Shown: positions 42,946 through 52,594, counted from the first letter of the stretch. The stretch: DNA of 64,000 nt from Hydrogenophaga sp. BPS33 (GCF_009859475.1 NZ_CP044549.1:5819501-5883500); one strand, 5' to 3'. Notes: a model not told the origin generated them from the letters alone. A program made the numbers and translations.

Positions 42946-44109
42946 TCAAGCCACCGGCTGGGCCGCGCGGTAGAGCGAACGCACCAGATCGGTCTGGGTG
43001 ATGATCCCGCTCAAACGCCGCTCGGCGTCGATCACCGGGATGTGGTGGTGGCCGCCCTCCGAGAACAGCGGCACCAGCTCGGCCAGCTGTTTCTCTTCGC
43101 TGGCCACGCGCACCGTGCGCGTCATGATCTGGCCGACCACCTCGGGCTTGCCCGCCGCGTGCAAGCTACCGCCCCGGCGCATCAGCGCGCGCAAGCGGCT
43201 GCCAATGCCTTCGTGCTGGTCCAGGTCGGCGTGGCGCATGAAGTCGGCCACCGTCACGATGCCCACCACGTGCCGCGACTTGTCCACCACCGGCAGCGCC
43301 TTGATCTTCTCCTGCCGCATCTCTCGCCAGGCCTCGCGCAGCGGCGTACCGGGGCGTGCGGTGATCGGCTCGCGCGTCATGATGTCCTTGCAACGCAGGC
43401 TGCCGAAGTTGCGCTGGTAGGCCGCCGATTCGGCGTGGTGCAGAAGCTCCTGCAAGTCGTCGCGGCTGACGTCGAGCACTTGGTTGTAGTGCGCCAGCGC
43501 GGCGTCCAGGTCGGCTTCGGTGAAGCGCGCGGGCGGTGCTGCGGTCTGCGCACCGGGCGCCACCCACCCCTGCGCGTGCGGGTAGCGCCGCCCGGTCAGG
43601 CTGTTGTAGAGCACGCCCGCGAGCACCAGCAGCACCGAGTTGACCAGCATCGGAAACAGCGCGAAGTGGAAACTCGCCGCGCCCAGCGCCGCGAACAAGG
43701 CGGTGGCACCACCGGGCGGGTGCAGACAACGCAGCGAGAACATGAGCGCGATGGCCACCGCCACGGCCACCGAGCCCGCCCAGGCCGGGTCGCCGATCCA
43801 CATCGCGCAGACCGTGCCCACCAGAGCGGACAGCGTGTTGCCTCCGATGACCGACCAAGGCTGCGCCAGCGGGCTCGCGGGCACCGCGAACACCAGCACG
43901 GCGCTGGCACCCAGCGGCGCGACCAGCCAGGGGCCGGCGGCCATCGGCCCGGCCCACCAGCGGCTGAGCAAGGCGGTGATCAACACGCCACAGCCCGCCC
44001 CCACGAAAGCGCGCCACCGCTCACGGGCATCGACTGCGACCGGCGCGGGCCAGAAACGGGTCAGGAATTGCGCTGCCTTGGAAGGGTACGCCAGCGGTTC
44101 GTTGCTCAT
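42946..44109 (-). CDS. HPP-family membrane protein with two CBS domains
   Basis: The 387-residue protein has an N-terminal HPP membrane domain with four helices (residues 30-175, including the eponymous HPPGG in RCLHPPGGATALFAALG). It is followed by a cytoplasmic CBS pair (KDIMTREPITARPGTPLREAWREM, and IMTRTVRVASEEKQLAELVPLFSEGGHHHIPVID). CBS pairs usually bind adenine nucleotides and regulate the attached domain. HPP proteins have been implicated in nitrite transport in some organisms; the role here is open. It lies 14 bp after the MFS gene. Confidence 0.9.
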   Translation of the reverse strand: MSNEPLAYPSKAAQFLTRFWPAPVAVDARERWRAFVGAGCGVLITALLSRWWAGPMAAGPWLVAPLGASAVLVFAVPASPLAQPWSVIGGNTLSALVGTVCAMWIGDPAWAGSVAVAVAIALMFSLRCLHPPGGATALFAALGAASFHFALFPMLVNSVLLVLAGVLYNSLTGRRYPHAQGWVAPGAQTAAPPARFTEADLDAALAHYNQVLDVSRDDLQELLHHAESAAYQRNFGSLRCKDIMTREPITARPGTPLREAWREMRQEKIKALPVVDKSRHVVGIVTVADFMRHADLDQHEGIGSRLRALMRRGGSLHAAGKPEVVGQIMTRTVRVASEEKQLAELVPLFSEGGHHHIPVIDAERRLSGIITQTDLVRSLYRAAQPVA

Positions 44110-44123
44110 GGTGGACAAGAAGC

Positions 44124-45722
44124 TCAGTGGGAGCGGACCGTCGTTTCCATCAGGCAACGCGTCACGCGCGGTGGCGACTCGCCCAGGTGGTAGGCCTGCT
44201 TGCGGTCGCGCAGCGCGGCGTCCGCGGCGGTGAGGCGGTCGAAACGGCGCAGGTGCTCGGTCCAGTTTTCGTCGACGTACGTCTCCACGAAACGGCCCGG
44301 CGCGCTGATGTCGTGCAGCAATTCCCAGGACAGTGCCCCGTGGCGCATGCGGCTGCGCCGACCTTCGCTGAGCATGAGCTGGCGGAATTCGTCGGCACGC
44401 GCCGGGTCGACGATGTATTCGATCATCACCGTGACGTGGCCGCTGGTCGGTGGCGTTTCGATGGAGGGCACGCGGAACAGGCGGTTGGGCGTGATGTCGT
44501 CGTGCACGCCCACATCGGGCATGAAGCGGCAGGCCAGCTGCATCGCCACCATGCCGCTCACCGAAGCAATGGCCAGGGTGATGGGCACATTGGTCCAGGT
44601 GGCGATCTGCCCCCACAGTGCGGCGCCCAGCGCGCTGGCGCCCATGATGGCCATCTGGTAGATCGACATGCCGCGCGCGCGCACCCAGTCGGGCAGGCCC
44701 AGCTGGATCGACACGCTCAAGGTATTGGCGGTGGTGATCCAGGCGGCCCCCCCGAAGAACAGCGCGGGCACCGCAATCCAGATGCTGTTGGTGTACGCCA
44801 GCGCGGCCATGGAAATCGCTTGCAGCGCCGCGCCGCGCAGCACCAGCGCATCGCGCTTGTAGCGGTGGCGCAAGCGGGGCAGGAAGAACGTGGCCAGGAT
44901 GGCGCCCGCGCCCATGGAAGCCAGCAACAGGGTGAAGGTCCCCGCGCCGCCACCCTGCATGTTGCGCGCCACCAGCGCCAGCAGCGCGATCATCGCCGTG
45001 GAGTGGAAGAAGAAGATCGAGATGCGCAGCAGCACACCCTTGAGCAGGTAGGACTGGGTGACGTACTGCCAGCCCACGCGCATCGCCGTGCCCAGAGGCT
45101 CGCGGCCCAGCGGGTTCACCTTGCGCTCACGCTTCCAGCGCGTGACGATGACAGCGGCCGCGAGCGAGATCGCCGCGTTGAGCACGAACACATAGGCGCT
45201 GCCCGCACTGGCGATGATCGCCCCGGCCACCAGCGGGCCGATGATGCGCGAGGCGTTCATGGACACGCCGTTGAGCGCCAGCGCCTGCGGCAACTGGTGG
45301 CGCGGCACCAGCTCGGGCACGATGGCGGAGAACACCGGCCAGCGCAAGGCCAGGCCGACCCCGTTGGCAAAGATCAGGGCCAGCAGCACCGGCGGCGTGA
45401 CCGCGCCCAGGAAGATCACCGCGCTCAGCACCAGCGCCACCACGGCCACCCAGAGCTGGGTGATGAGGAAATAGCGCTTGCGGTCCAGGCTGTCGGCGAG
45501 TGCGCCGCTGGGCAAGCCGAGCAGAAACACCGGCAGGGTGGAGGCGGTCTGCACCAGCGCGACCCAGATCGGCTTGGTGGTGAGCGAGGTCATCATCCAG
45601 GCCGCCGCCACGTCGTTCATCCACATGCAGATGTTGGCCATGAGCCAGGTGGTCCACAACATGCGGAACACGGGTATGCGCAAGGGAGCGATGGGAGAGA
45701 GACTGTCGTCGGCGCCGGACAT
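44124..45722 (-). CDS. MFS transporter (EntS-like) with a C-terminal alpha/beta-barrel extension
   Basis: The 532-residue protein has a 12-helix MFS core over roughly residues 15-415, with the A-motif loop GLPSGALADSLDRKRYF. About 105 more residues follow. HVTVMIEYIVDPARADEFRQLM, then RHGALSWELLHD and FVETYVDENWTEHLRR resemble dimeric alpha+beta-barrel (antibiotic biosynthesis monooxygenase-like) domains. This added cytoplasmic domain may bind or sense the exported compound. It is the first gene of a pair with the HPP-CBS gene. Confidence 0.88.
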   Translation of the reverse strand: MSGADDSLSPIAPLRIPVFRMLWTTWLMANICMWMNDVAAAWMMTSLTTKPIWVALVQTASTLPVFLLGLPSGALADSLDRKRYFLITQLWVAVVALVLSAVIFLGAVTPPVLLALIFANGVGLALRWPVFSAIVPELVPRHQLPQALALNGVSMNASRIIGPLVAGAIIASAGSAYVFVLNAAISLAAAVIVTRWKRERKVNPLGREPLGTAMRVGWQYVTQSYLLKGVLLRISIFFFHSTAMIALLALVARNMQGGGAGTFTLLLASMGAGAILATFFLPRLRHRYKRDALVLRGAALQAISMAALAYTNSIWIAVPALFFGGAAWITTANTLSVSIQLGLPDWVRARGMSIYQMAIMGASALGAALWGQIATWTNVPITLAIASVSGMVAMQLACRFMPDVGVHDDITPNRLFRVPSIETPPTSGHVTVMIEYIVDPARADEFRQLMLSEGRRSRMRHGALSWELLHDISAPGRFVETYVDENWTEHLRRFDRLTAADAALRDRKQAYHLGESPPRVTRCLMETTVRSH

Positions 45723-45844
45723 GGCAGCACTGTAACGCCTGCCGCCCGACCCACGCCCGCGCTCAGGCTAGGGCCCGGCCGGTGGATTGAGGGGGAGTTG
45801 ATCCAGAGGCATCAAGGGTACGCCTGCGCCGGCCCGAGATGCCG

Positions 45845-45899
45845 CCCCCCTCCAAGCGCCGAAGGCGCGCCAGTGAGGGGGGGAAGCCGCGTCAGCGGC
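45845..45899. repeat. GC-rich REP-like intergenic palindrome element
   Basis: CCCCCCTC (45845-45852) pairs with GAGGGGGG (45875-45882), and inside it GCGCC (45856-45860) pairs with GGCGC (45864-45868) around GAA. A second dyad GCCGC-GTCA-GCGGC (45886-45899) follows. The element ends about 15 bp downstream of the thioredoxin stop. Elements of this type occur many times in Comamonadaceae genomes and may stop transcription; copy number here cannot be counted from one window. Confidence 0.65.
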
Positions 45900-45915
45900 G
45901 CAGGGGGAGTTCGAA

Positions 45916-46827
45916 TCAGCTCAAGACGACACTGGACAAGCGGCGCCGGTAGGTCGCCACCGTGGGATCTTCCGGCGGCACCTGGCCTTCGGCCACTTTG
46001 GGCTTGGGCGGCTCGATCACGTCGAGGATCGCAATGAAGGTCTTGCGCGCCAGGTCTTCTTTCCAGCTTTTGTCGCGCATCAGGATCTCCAGCAGCTCGT
46101 CCATCGCTGCGGTCCATTGGCCAAAGGCCATGAGCAATTGCGCGAGCGCAAAGCGCGCGTCAAAGTCGCGCTTGTTGGTGGCAATGGCGGCTTGCAGTTC
46201 GGCGGCGCGTGCATCCGGGTCGGCCACCTCGGCCTGCGCATCGCGTGCCGCCATCCAGCGCTGCAGCGAATCGAGCCGCCGCACACCCGCGACCTTGGCG
46301 ATCACGGGGGCGAAGGCCACCTTGGCATCGTCGTCCTGTCCCATTTCCAGCAACAGCTTGACCAGGTCGAAGCGCGCGTCGTCATTGTCCGGCTCGGCCT
46401 GCACGGCCTGCTGCATCTTCTGCAGCGCACCTTCGAGATCGCCCTGCGCCAGCGCGTCCTGCGCATTGGGCTCGGCAGCCTCATCGCCCTCGGGCGCCTC
46501 GCCCTCGGGCAGGTGCTTGTCCAGGAAGGCCTTGATCTGACCTTCGGGCAACGCCCCCATGAAGCCATCGACCGGCTGGCCATTCATGAGCAGCACGCAG
46601 GTGGGAATGCTGCGCACGCCGAAGGCGGCGGCCAATTGCTGCTCCTGGTCGGAGTCGATCTTCACCAACTTGAAGCGGCCCGCATAGTCGGCCTCCAGTT
46701 TCTCGAGCAGGGGACCGATGACCTTGCAAGGCCCGCACCACGGCGCCCAGAAATCCACCAGCACGGGGACGGTCATTGAGGCTTCGATGACCTCGGCTTC
46801 AAAGTTGGCGACGGTGACGTTGATCAT
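45916..46827 (-). CDS. cnoX: Thioredoxin-TPR co-chaperone (YbbN/CnoX type)
   Basis: The 303-residue protein has an N-terminal thioredoxin domain with an intact WCGPC active site (Cys31, Cys34) and cis-Pro in VRSIPTCVLL. A TPR-like helical region follows from about residue 118 (ALAQGDLEGALQKMQQAVQAEPDNDDARFDLVKLLLEMGQ, and later EARFALAQLLMAFG-like repeats). E. coli YbbN/CnoX holds unfolded proteins during bleach stress and passes them to GroEL; E. coli YbbN lacks the full CxxC. Here both cysteines are present, so it may also be redox-active. It is divergent from purE. Confidence 0.88.
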   Translation of the reverse strand: MINVTVANFEAEVIEASMTVPVLVDFWAPWCGPCKVIGPLLEKLEADYAGRFKLVKIDSDQEQQLAAAFGVRSIPTCVLLMNGQPVDGFMGALPEGQIKAFLDKHLPEGEAPEGDEAAEPNAQDALAQGDLEGALQKMQQAVQAEPDNDDARFDLVKLLLEMGQDDDAKVAFAPVIAKVAGVRRLDSLQRWMAARDAQAEVADPDARAAELQAAIATNKRDFDARFALAQLLMAFGQWTAAMDELLEILMRDKSWKEDLARKTFIAILDVIEPPKPKVAEGQVPPEDPTVATYRRRLSSVVLS

Positions 46828-46940
46828 GGGGCCCTGGGCAGCAAACGTAAAATCGACACTTTACCGGAGACGCCATGCTCTGCCATGCGCGCAACCGGTC
46901 CGGCCCCATTCCTGGGGCGCATCCGCCAAGAGGCACCTTC

Positions 46941-47429
46941 ATGAACTCCATCCCAGTGGGTGTGCTCATGGGCTCCAGCAGCGACTGGGACACCATGCAG
47001 CACGCCGTGCAGATCCTGCAGGATTTCGGCGTTGCGCACGAAGCACGCGTGGTCTCCGCGCACCGCATGCCCGACGACATGTTCGCCTACGCCGAAACCG
47101 CAGCCGACCGCGGCCTCAAGGCCATCATCGCGGGTGCGGGCGGCGCCGCGCACCTGCCCGGCATGCTCGCGGCCAAGACCGTGGTACCGGTGCTCGGGGT
47201 GCCGGTGGCCAGCAAGCACCTCAGTGGCGTGGATTCGCTGCACAGCATCGTGCAGATGCCCAAGGGCATTCCGGTGGCCACCTTTGCCATCGGCGCGGCC
47301 GGCGCGGCCAATGCCGCCTTGTTCGCTGTCGCCCTGCTGGCCAGCCACGACCCGGCTCTGCGCCAGAAGCTCGAAGACTTTCGCGCACAACAGACGGCTG
47401 CGGCCCGCGCCATGACGCTCCCCGCATGA
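46941..47429 (+). CDS. purE: N5-carboxyaminoimidazole ribonucleotide mutase
   Basis: The 162-residue enzyme converts N5-CAIR to CAIR in purine synthesis. [36 protein letters not shown] with the catalytic His, [16 protein letters not shown] and the [10 protein letters not shown] stretch are class I PurE motifs. The ATG at 46941 gives the family N-terminus; the frame opens upstream at 46875 but that extension is not conserved. Its stop overlaps the purK start (ATGA). Confidence 0.97.
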   Translation: MNSIPVGVLMGSSSDWDTMQHAVQILQDFGVAHEARVVSAHRMPDDMFAYAETAADRGLKAIIAGAGGAAHLPGMLAAKTVVPVLGVPVASKHLSGVDSLHSIVQMPKGIPVATFAIGAAGAANAALFAVALLASHDPALRQKLEDFRAQQTAAARAMTLPA

Positions 47430-48667
47430 CGCAGTCCAAACCCCTTCTCCCCGGCGGCCCCTCCGTCAATGGCCAGCAAGTCACCCTGGGCGTGATGGGC
47501 GGCGGCCAACTGGGCCGCATGTTCGTGCAGGCGGCGCAGGCCATGGGCTATTTCACCGTCGTGCTCGATCCCGACCCGGCCAGCCCCGCCGGCCTGATCA
47601 GCCACCACCACATCAAGACCGCCTACGACGACGAGCAAGGTCTGGCCCAGCTCGTTCAGCGCTGCGACGCGATCACAACCGAGTTCGAGAACGTGCCGGC
47701 CGCCGCGTTGGCCACGCTCGCGAAGCAGCGTGTGGTCGCGCCATCGGCCGATTGCGTGGCGGTCGCGCAGGACCGCGCCAAGGAAAAATCCCACTTCGAA
47801 CAGTGCGCCTCCCTCAGCGGCGTGGCACCCGCGCCACACGCGATCATCACCACCGACGCGGCGCTCGCAGCCGTGCCAGCCGGTCTGCTGCCCGGCATCC
47901 TCAAGACCACGCGCATGGGCTACGACGGCAAAGGCCAGGTGCGCGTGTCCACGCGCGAGGAACTTGCCGCGGCCTGGGATGCGCTGGACAAAGTGCCCTG
48001 CGTGCTGGAAAAAATGCTCAAGCTGCGCGCCGAATGCTCGGTCATCGTGGCGCGAGGCGCCGACGGCCAGGTGGTTTGTTTCCCGGTGCAGAAGAACACG
48101 CACCACGACGGCATCCTCGCGCTGACCGAGGTCTTCGAGGGCGCCATGGACGCCACGCTGGCGCAACGCGCGCAGGCCAGCACCGTGGCCATTGCGAACC
48201 ATCTGCGCTACGTGGGTGTCTTGTGCGTCGAGTACTTCGTGGTGGAGAACCCCGATGGCGCGCTCGACCTCGTGGTGAACGAAATGGCGCCGCGCCCGCA
48301 CAACAGCGGTCACTACACGCAGAACGCGTGCGACCTCTCGCAGTTCGAAGCGCAGGTGCGCGCCCTTGCCGGCTTGCCGCTGCCCACGCCGCGTCAGCAC
48401 AGCCCGGCCACCATGGTCAATCTGCTGGGCGACCTCTGGTTCGAACCCAATGCCACGCGCGCGCAGGCCAGCAGGCAACCGGTGTCGCCGCCCTGGGGGG
48501 CCGTGCTCGCCTTGCCCGGCACCCACCTGCACCTCTACGGCAAGCTCAGCGCACGGCCCGCTCGCAAGATGGGCCACCTCAACATCACCGGCGACAGCGT
48601 CGCGCAGGTGCGCGGGACCACAGCACAGGTATTGGCGCTGCTGGGCCTGCCCGCGCTCGAAGCCTGA
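47426..48667 (+). CDS. purK: N5-carboxyaminoimidazole ribonucleotide synthase
   Basis: The 413-residue ATP-grasp enzyme makes N5-CAIR from AIR, bicarbonate and [25 protein letters not shown] opens the N-terminal domain, and [27 protein letters not shown] and [15 protein letters not shown] are conserved ATP-grasp and substrate motifs. It is coupled to purE by a 4-bp overlap, and they act consecutively. Confidence 0.97.
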   Translation: MTQSKPLLPGGPSVNGQQVTLGVMGGGQLGRMFVQAAQAMGYFTVVLDPDPASPAGLISHHHIKTAYDDEQGLAQLVQRCDAITTEFENVPAAALATLAKQRVVAPSADCVAVAQDRAKEKSHFEQCASLSGVAPAPHAIITTDAALAAVPAGLLPGILKTTRMGYDGKGQVRVSTREELAAAWDALDKVPCVLEKMLKLRAECSVIVARGADGQVVCFPVQKNTHHDGILALTEVFEGAMDATLAQRAQASTVAIANHLRYVGVLCVEYFVVENPDGALDLVVNEMAPRPHNSGHYTQNACDLSQFEAQVRALAGLPLPTPRQHSPATMVNLLGDLWFEPNATRAQASRQPVSPPWGAVLALPGTHLHLYGKLSARPARKMGHLNITGDSVAQVRGTTAQVLALLGLPALEA

Positions 48668-48674
48668 GCACCCC

Positions 48675-49688
48675 ATGCCGCTGCTGCTGAAAGCCGCCGA
48701 CCCGTCGGCCATCGCCATCGCCGCGCAACGGCTGGCCGGTGGTTCGCTGGTCGGCATGCCGACCGAAACCGTGTATGGCCTCGCGGCCGATGCCGACAAC
48801 GCCACGGCGGTGCACCGCATCTTCGAGGCCAAGGGCCGCCCGTCCGACCATCCGCTGATCGTGCACTTGGCACCGGGCGCTGGCGCGCACGGCTGGCGCG
48901 CGGGCGTGGACCACTATGCGCGCGAAGTGCCCGCCTTCGCGGCCGCGCTCATGCAGGCGTTCTGGCCCGGCCCGCTCACCGTGATCCTGCCGCGCCGCGC
49001 CGACGTGGCAGCGGTCGCGGCCGGCGGGCAAGACTCGGTCGGCCTGCGCTGCCCTTCGCACCCCGTGGCCCAGGCACTGCTGAGCGCCGCCGCTGCGCTG
49101 GGGGTGAGCGGTGTGGCGGCACCCAGCGCCAACCGCTTCGGTCGCGTGAGCCCCACCGCCGCCGCACACGTGGCCGAAGAATTCGCCGCCCTGGGCGAGG
49201 ACGACCTGCTCATCCTTGACGGCGGCGCCAGCCGGGTGGGCATCGAGTCCACCATCGTCGACTGCACGCGCGCGCATCCGGTGCTGCTGCGCCCCGGCAT
49301 GGTCACGGTCGCCCAGCTCGAAGCTGCCTGCGGCCAGCCGGTGCGCGAGCGCGACGAAGCCGCGCCGCGCGCCTCGGGCACGCTCGAATCGCATTACGCG
49401 CCGCGCGCCAGGGTGCGGCTGATGGACGCCCAACAATTGCGCGCGGCGTTCCAGGTGCTGGGCAGCGATGCGAAGCACATCGCGGTGTACGCCCGCAGCG
49501 CGATCGAACCTGCTCGCGGCGTGCCGCGCCGGCGCATGCCCGATGACGCCACCGCCGCCGCGCAGGAGCTGTTTGCCGTGCTGCGCGAGCTCGACGCTAC
49601 CGGCGTGCGCCTGATCTGGGTGGAAACACCCCCCGACGACCCAGCCTGGGATGGCGTGCGCGATCGGCTGCAGCGCGCGGCCGCGTGA
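48675..49688 (+). CDS. L-threonylcarbamoyladenylate synthase (Sua5 type)
   Basis: The 337-residue enzyme makes threonylcarbamoyl-AMP for the t6A modification of ANN-decoding tRNAs. The N-terminal YrdC domain holds GSLVGMPTETVYGLAADA and FEAKGRPSDHPLIVHL, with SVGLRCPSHPVAQALL and APSANRFGRVSPT. After about residue 215 there is the extra Sua5 domain, beginning near SGTLESHYAPRARVRL. This makes it Sua5 rather than TsaC. It starts 7 bp after purK. tsaB, acting in the same pathway, lies 3 kb downstream. Confidence 0.95.
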   Translation: MPLLLKAADPSAIAIAAQRLAGGSLVGMPTETVYGLAADADNATAVHRIFEAKGRPSDHPLIVHLAPGAGAHGWRAGVDHYAREVPAFAAALMQAFWPGPLTVILPRRADVAAVAAGGQDSVGLRCPSHPVAQALLSAAAALGVSGVAAPSANRFGRVSPTAAAHVAEEFAALGEDDLLILDGGASRVGIESTIVDCTRAHPVLLRPGMVTVAQLEAACGQPVRERDEAAPRASGTLESHYAPRARVRLMDAQQLRAAFQVLGSDAKHIAVYARSAIEPARGVPRRRMPDDATAAAQELFAVLRELDATGVRLIWVETPPDDPAWDGVRDRLQRAAA

Positions 49689-49712
49689 GCGGCCCACCTC
49701 CCCCGCTCCCGC

Positions 49713-50816
49713 CTACTTCCAGCCCTTGGCCTCCAAGGCCCGCAGCACCGCATCACCCATGAGTTCGTTGGTGCGCGGCGTGCCGTGGAAGTTGTCCGAG
49801 AACACGTAGGTTTTCCACCAATCAGGGCCACTTTCGCCGACCGGTGGTGCAGCGCTCAGCGAGGTATCGGTGCATGTGGCGATGCTGCCCGGACAGGCCG
49901 GCTTGGTGGTATTGGTCAGCCCATAGGCACCTGGCGAGCTCAGCCATTTGCCAAGTTCGGCGTGGAAGTCCACCACGACCACGCGGCTATGGACAGCCAG
50001 CCGGGCCTTGAGGCGGGTGTTGAACAGGCTGACCCAGCGGGCCGCAGCCAACTCGACGTCTGCAGCCCCGGCGGCATCAAGGATCTGCGCCACGGCCATG
50101 GCCTGCTTGAACTTTGGCGTGCGGGTGATGTCCGGCACGGTCAGCACAACGATGCGCTGAGCACCGCGGTTCAGCGCCTCGGTCACAAGCGCATCGACCA
50201 GCAGGTTGGCCAGTCGAGTGGCGTACAAGTCCCCCACTTGGTCGCGCGGCAGGCCGATCTTGTCATCTGGCGGCACCAACTCGTCCGCCAGACTATCGAA
50301 GTTGGCGTAGTTGCCAAGGATCCGACCGGTGGCGTAGTCTGCGGCAAGATCTGCAAAGTCGTTGCCACCACCATCCACGAGCAGCAGCTCCTGCTCGCCA
50401 AATGGGCTTTGTGCCCGCAAGTCCTTGAGCTGCTGCACCACCGAAATGGGCGTTGTGTCCTTGATCGATCCCCGTGGATTAATCGCGGCGCTCCCCACAC
50501 CGTAACTGGTGCATGCCGCCGCTCCCGGCTTCAGTGCCGGCGTGTCGCCCGGTGCAGCGCCATAACGCGAACACAGGGCGGGAGCCGCAAGCGCGGACGC
50601 GACCCGATCGGTCCAGATCGGGTATGCGGGCGTTCCCTGAACGGTGAACTTGATGCCGAACGTGCCACTGTCGCTGAGGCTGTCGCCGACCACCTTCACG
50701 GCTGTGGTGACCGGCCCCGAAGGCGGGTTGGAGGAGGTGCTGGAGGATCCGCCTCCGCCGCAAGCGCTCAGGATCACCACCGCCGCGGTCGCCGCCAGAC
50801 CAATACGCATATGCAT
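49713..50816 (-). CDS. GDSL/SGNH-family lipoprotein hydrolase
   Basis: The 367-residue protein has a lipoprotein signal with lipobox LSAC (Cys19), followed by a Gly/Ser-rich tether. The GDSL block is VVGDSLSDSGTF with nucleophile Ser46. VDGGGNDFADL carries the oxyanion Asn, and VFSDNFHGTPRTNELMG near the C-terminus the Asp-x-x-His. It is probably a membrane-anchored esterase or lipase with Ser/Asp/His chemistry. A remnant of the C-terminus of a similar gene follows immediately upstream at 50907-51056, so there was once a tandem pair. GAGGAAGAA precedes the start. Confidence 0.88.
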   Translation of the reverse strand: MHMRIGLAATAAVVILSACGGGGSSSTSSNPPSGPVTTAVKVVGDSLSDSGTFGIKFTVQGTPAYPIWTDRVASALAAPALCSRYGAAPGDTPALKPGAAACTSYGVGSAAINPRGSIKDTTPISVVQQLKDLRAQSPFGEQELLLVDGGGNDFADLAADYATGRILGNYANFDSLADELVPPDDKIGLPRDQVGDLYATRLANLLVDALVTEALNRGAQRIVVLTVPDITRTPKFKQAMAVAQILDAAGAADVELAAARWVSLFNTRLKARLAVHSRVVVVDFHAELGKWLSSPGAYGLTNTTKPACPGSIATCTDTSLSAAPPVGESGPDWWKTYVFSDNFHGTPRTNELMGDAVLRALEAKGWK

Positions 50817-50906
50817 GGGAATTCTTCCTCGTTGTTGGACGAAACGAAGCGACGAATTTGCCCGAGAAAGACGCGCGCGCGGGCGGCTTAGGCCATCTGA
50901 CCAGCC

Positions 50907-51056
50907 CTACTTCCAGTTGGCCTCCAGGGCATTCACGGCGAATCCGCCCATTCGCTCGTGGGCGTGCGGCGTGAAGTGAAGGTCATCGGCAAACCGGTAG
51001 GTGCGCCATCCATCGGGACTGCTTGCACCGGCCAGGAAGGCGGGACTGCGGGAACC
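50907..51056 (-). pseudogene. 3' remnant of a second GDSL hydrolase gene, in frame behind dacB
   Basis: The 49 codons before the TAG read ...DGWRTYRFADDLHFTPHAHERMGG and end ALEANWK. This closely matches the end of the neighbouring GDSL lipoprotein (DWWKTYVFSDNFHGTPRTNELMG ... ALEAKGWK), including the catalytic Asp-x-x-His. No start, nucleophile block or signal is present. The fragment begins directly after the dacB TGA and is in the same reading frame as dacB. It looks like what remained after deletion of a tandem duplicate. Confidence 0.75.
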
Positions 51057-52592
51057 TCAGTCGGGCAGCGCCGCTGTCCATGCCAACAGCGCATCCAGCG
51101 CGGGCCGCGCGGCGGGCGCACTGGGGTGGTTGACGAAGGCCACCACCACGTACTGCGACCCATTGAGCGCGTTGACGTAGCCGGCAATGCCGGTCACATC
51201 GCGCAGCGTGCCGGTCTTGACGTAGGCGTTTCCGCGCGCCGCGCTGTTGCCACCCCGCCCCAGCCGCTGCGCCGTGCCATTGACGCCGACGACCGACAGC
51301 GAATCGACAAAGGCCATGCCTTGCGGATGGCGCGCGGCGTGCCGCAACAAGGCCGCCAAGGCTTCGGGGGTGACGCGCTCGTCGCGCGAGAGACCCGATC
51401 CGTTTTCCAGCACTGGGCCGGGCACGCGCCGGCCGAAGGTGCGCTGCCACCAATCGGTGACCACCTCTCGCGAGTACTCGAAACGCGCGGGGCGTGAGGG
51501 CACCAGGCGGTCCGCCGCGGACCCGGCGGCCACCACCACGGATCGGGCCATGGTCGTCTGCGGCACCGCCAATTGCCCCAGGGTGAGAAACACCTGCTGC
51601 GCCATCACGTTGTTGCTCCAACGGTTCACGTCGACGATCACGTCGGAAAGCGGCAGGGAGCGCGTTTCGTGCAGCAGCACGACCTCGGCCGGCATGGTGC
51701 CGTCGCGCACGGAGCCGGTAATGGCGCCGCCGCTGGCGCGCCACAAACCCTCCATGGCGCGCGCGGCGTAGCTGGCCGGCTGCTGGTAGGCCACGGGCCA
51801 CTTGAGCTCACCGCAGTTCTGCGGATAGCGCCCCTCGAAGCGGATGGCATCGGGGTCGTCGAACCGCGCCCGCACGGTGCTGCGCCAGTCGCCGCAGGCC
51901 CCTCGCGAGAGCGGTACGGTGGCGTCGATCGCCAGCCCGGCCAGCGGTGGCTCGCTGATCACGGTGGCCACGCCGCTGGCCACGTCGGGCACGAAGGTGA
52001 GGATGACCGACTTGAAGTTGACCAGCAGGGCATCGGGCGTGGCGTTGTAGGGGCGCAGGGCCTCGCCATCGAAGGCACCGGGGTCGGTGAACGGCAGTTC
52101 GAAGGCGCTGTGGTCCAGCACCATGTCGCCCAGGATCACACGCACGCCTTTGGCCTGCAGCGCAAGATAGGCCTCCTGGATGCGCTCGAGCACCAGCTTG
52201 GGATCGCCTCCACCGCGCACGTACAGATTGCCGCGCAGGATGCCGTTGTCGACCACGCCATCGGTGTAGAAGCGCGTGTTCCAGGTGAAGTCGGGGCCGA
52301 GCATGTCCAGCGCGGCATAGGTGGTCACCAATTTCATGACCGACGCCGGGTTCACGGGTGCGCTGGCCAGGTGGCGCAAACGCTCGTGCGCATCGGGGGC
52401 CACCGACACCACCAGCGCCGAAAGCGCGCTGGCGGGCACCTGGGCCTGCTTCAATGCCTCGGCCACGGCCGGCGGCAGACCGGCACCCCGTCCCGGCATC
52501 TGCGCGCAGGCGGGCAAGGCGCAGGCGAGCAGCCACAGCGCGAACAGGCGCGCGAGGAAGGGGAATCGCAATGGCAGGAAACGTGTCGACAT
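51057..52592 (-). CDS. dacB: D-alanyl-D-alanine carboxypeptidase/endopeptidase (PBP4)
   Basis: The 511-residue periplasmic penicillin-binding protein trims peptidoglycan stem peptides and crosslinks. It has an N-terminal signal (LFALWLLACALPACA), SxxK as Ser84-Val-Met-Lys87, SxN in RWSNNVMAQQ, and KTG in YVKTGTLRDVTG. The order and family motifs (GNLYVRGGGDPKLV) are typical of class C PBP4. Its TGA is followed in frame by the GDSL remnant. A 19-bp dyad sits immediately upstream of its ATG. Confidence 0.96.
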   Translation of the reverse strand: MSTRFLPLRFPFLARLFALWLLACALPACAQMPGRGAGLPPAVAEALKQAQVPASALSALVVSVAPDAHERLRHLASAPVNPASVMKLVTTYAALDMLGPDFTWNTRFYTDGVVDNGILRGNLYVRGGGDPKLVLERIQEAYLALQAKGVRVILGDMVLDHSAFELPFTDPGAFDGEALRPYNATPDALLVNFKSVILTFVPDVASGVATVISEPPLAGLAIDATVPLSRGACGDWRSTVRARFDDPDAIRFEGRYPQNCGELKWPVAYQQPASYAARAMEGLWRASGGAITGSVRDGTMPAEVVLLHETRSLPLSDVIVDVNRWSNNVMAQQVFLTLGQLAVPQTTMARSVVVAAGSAADRLVPSRPARFEYSREVVTDWWQRTFGRRVPGPVLENGSGLSRDERVTPEALAALLRHAARHPQGMAFVDSLSVVGVNGTAQRLGRGGNSAARGNAYVKTGTLRDVTGIAGYVNALNGSQYVVVAFVNHPSAPAARPALDALLAWTAALPD

Positions 52593-52594
52593 AG

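Noticed and set aside
45900..45920. TTCGAATC resembling a tRNA T-loop
   Set aside because: No matching acceptor stem, anticodon loop or CCA end surround it; it overlaps the thioredoxin stop region.
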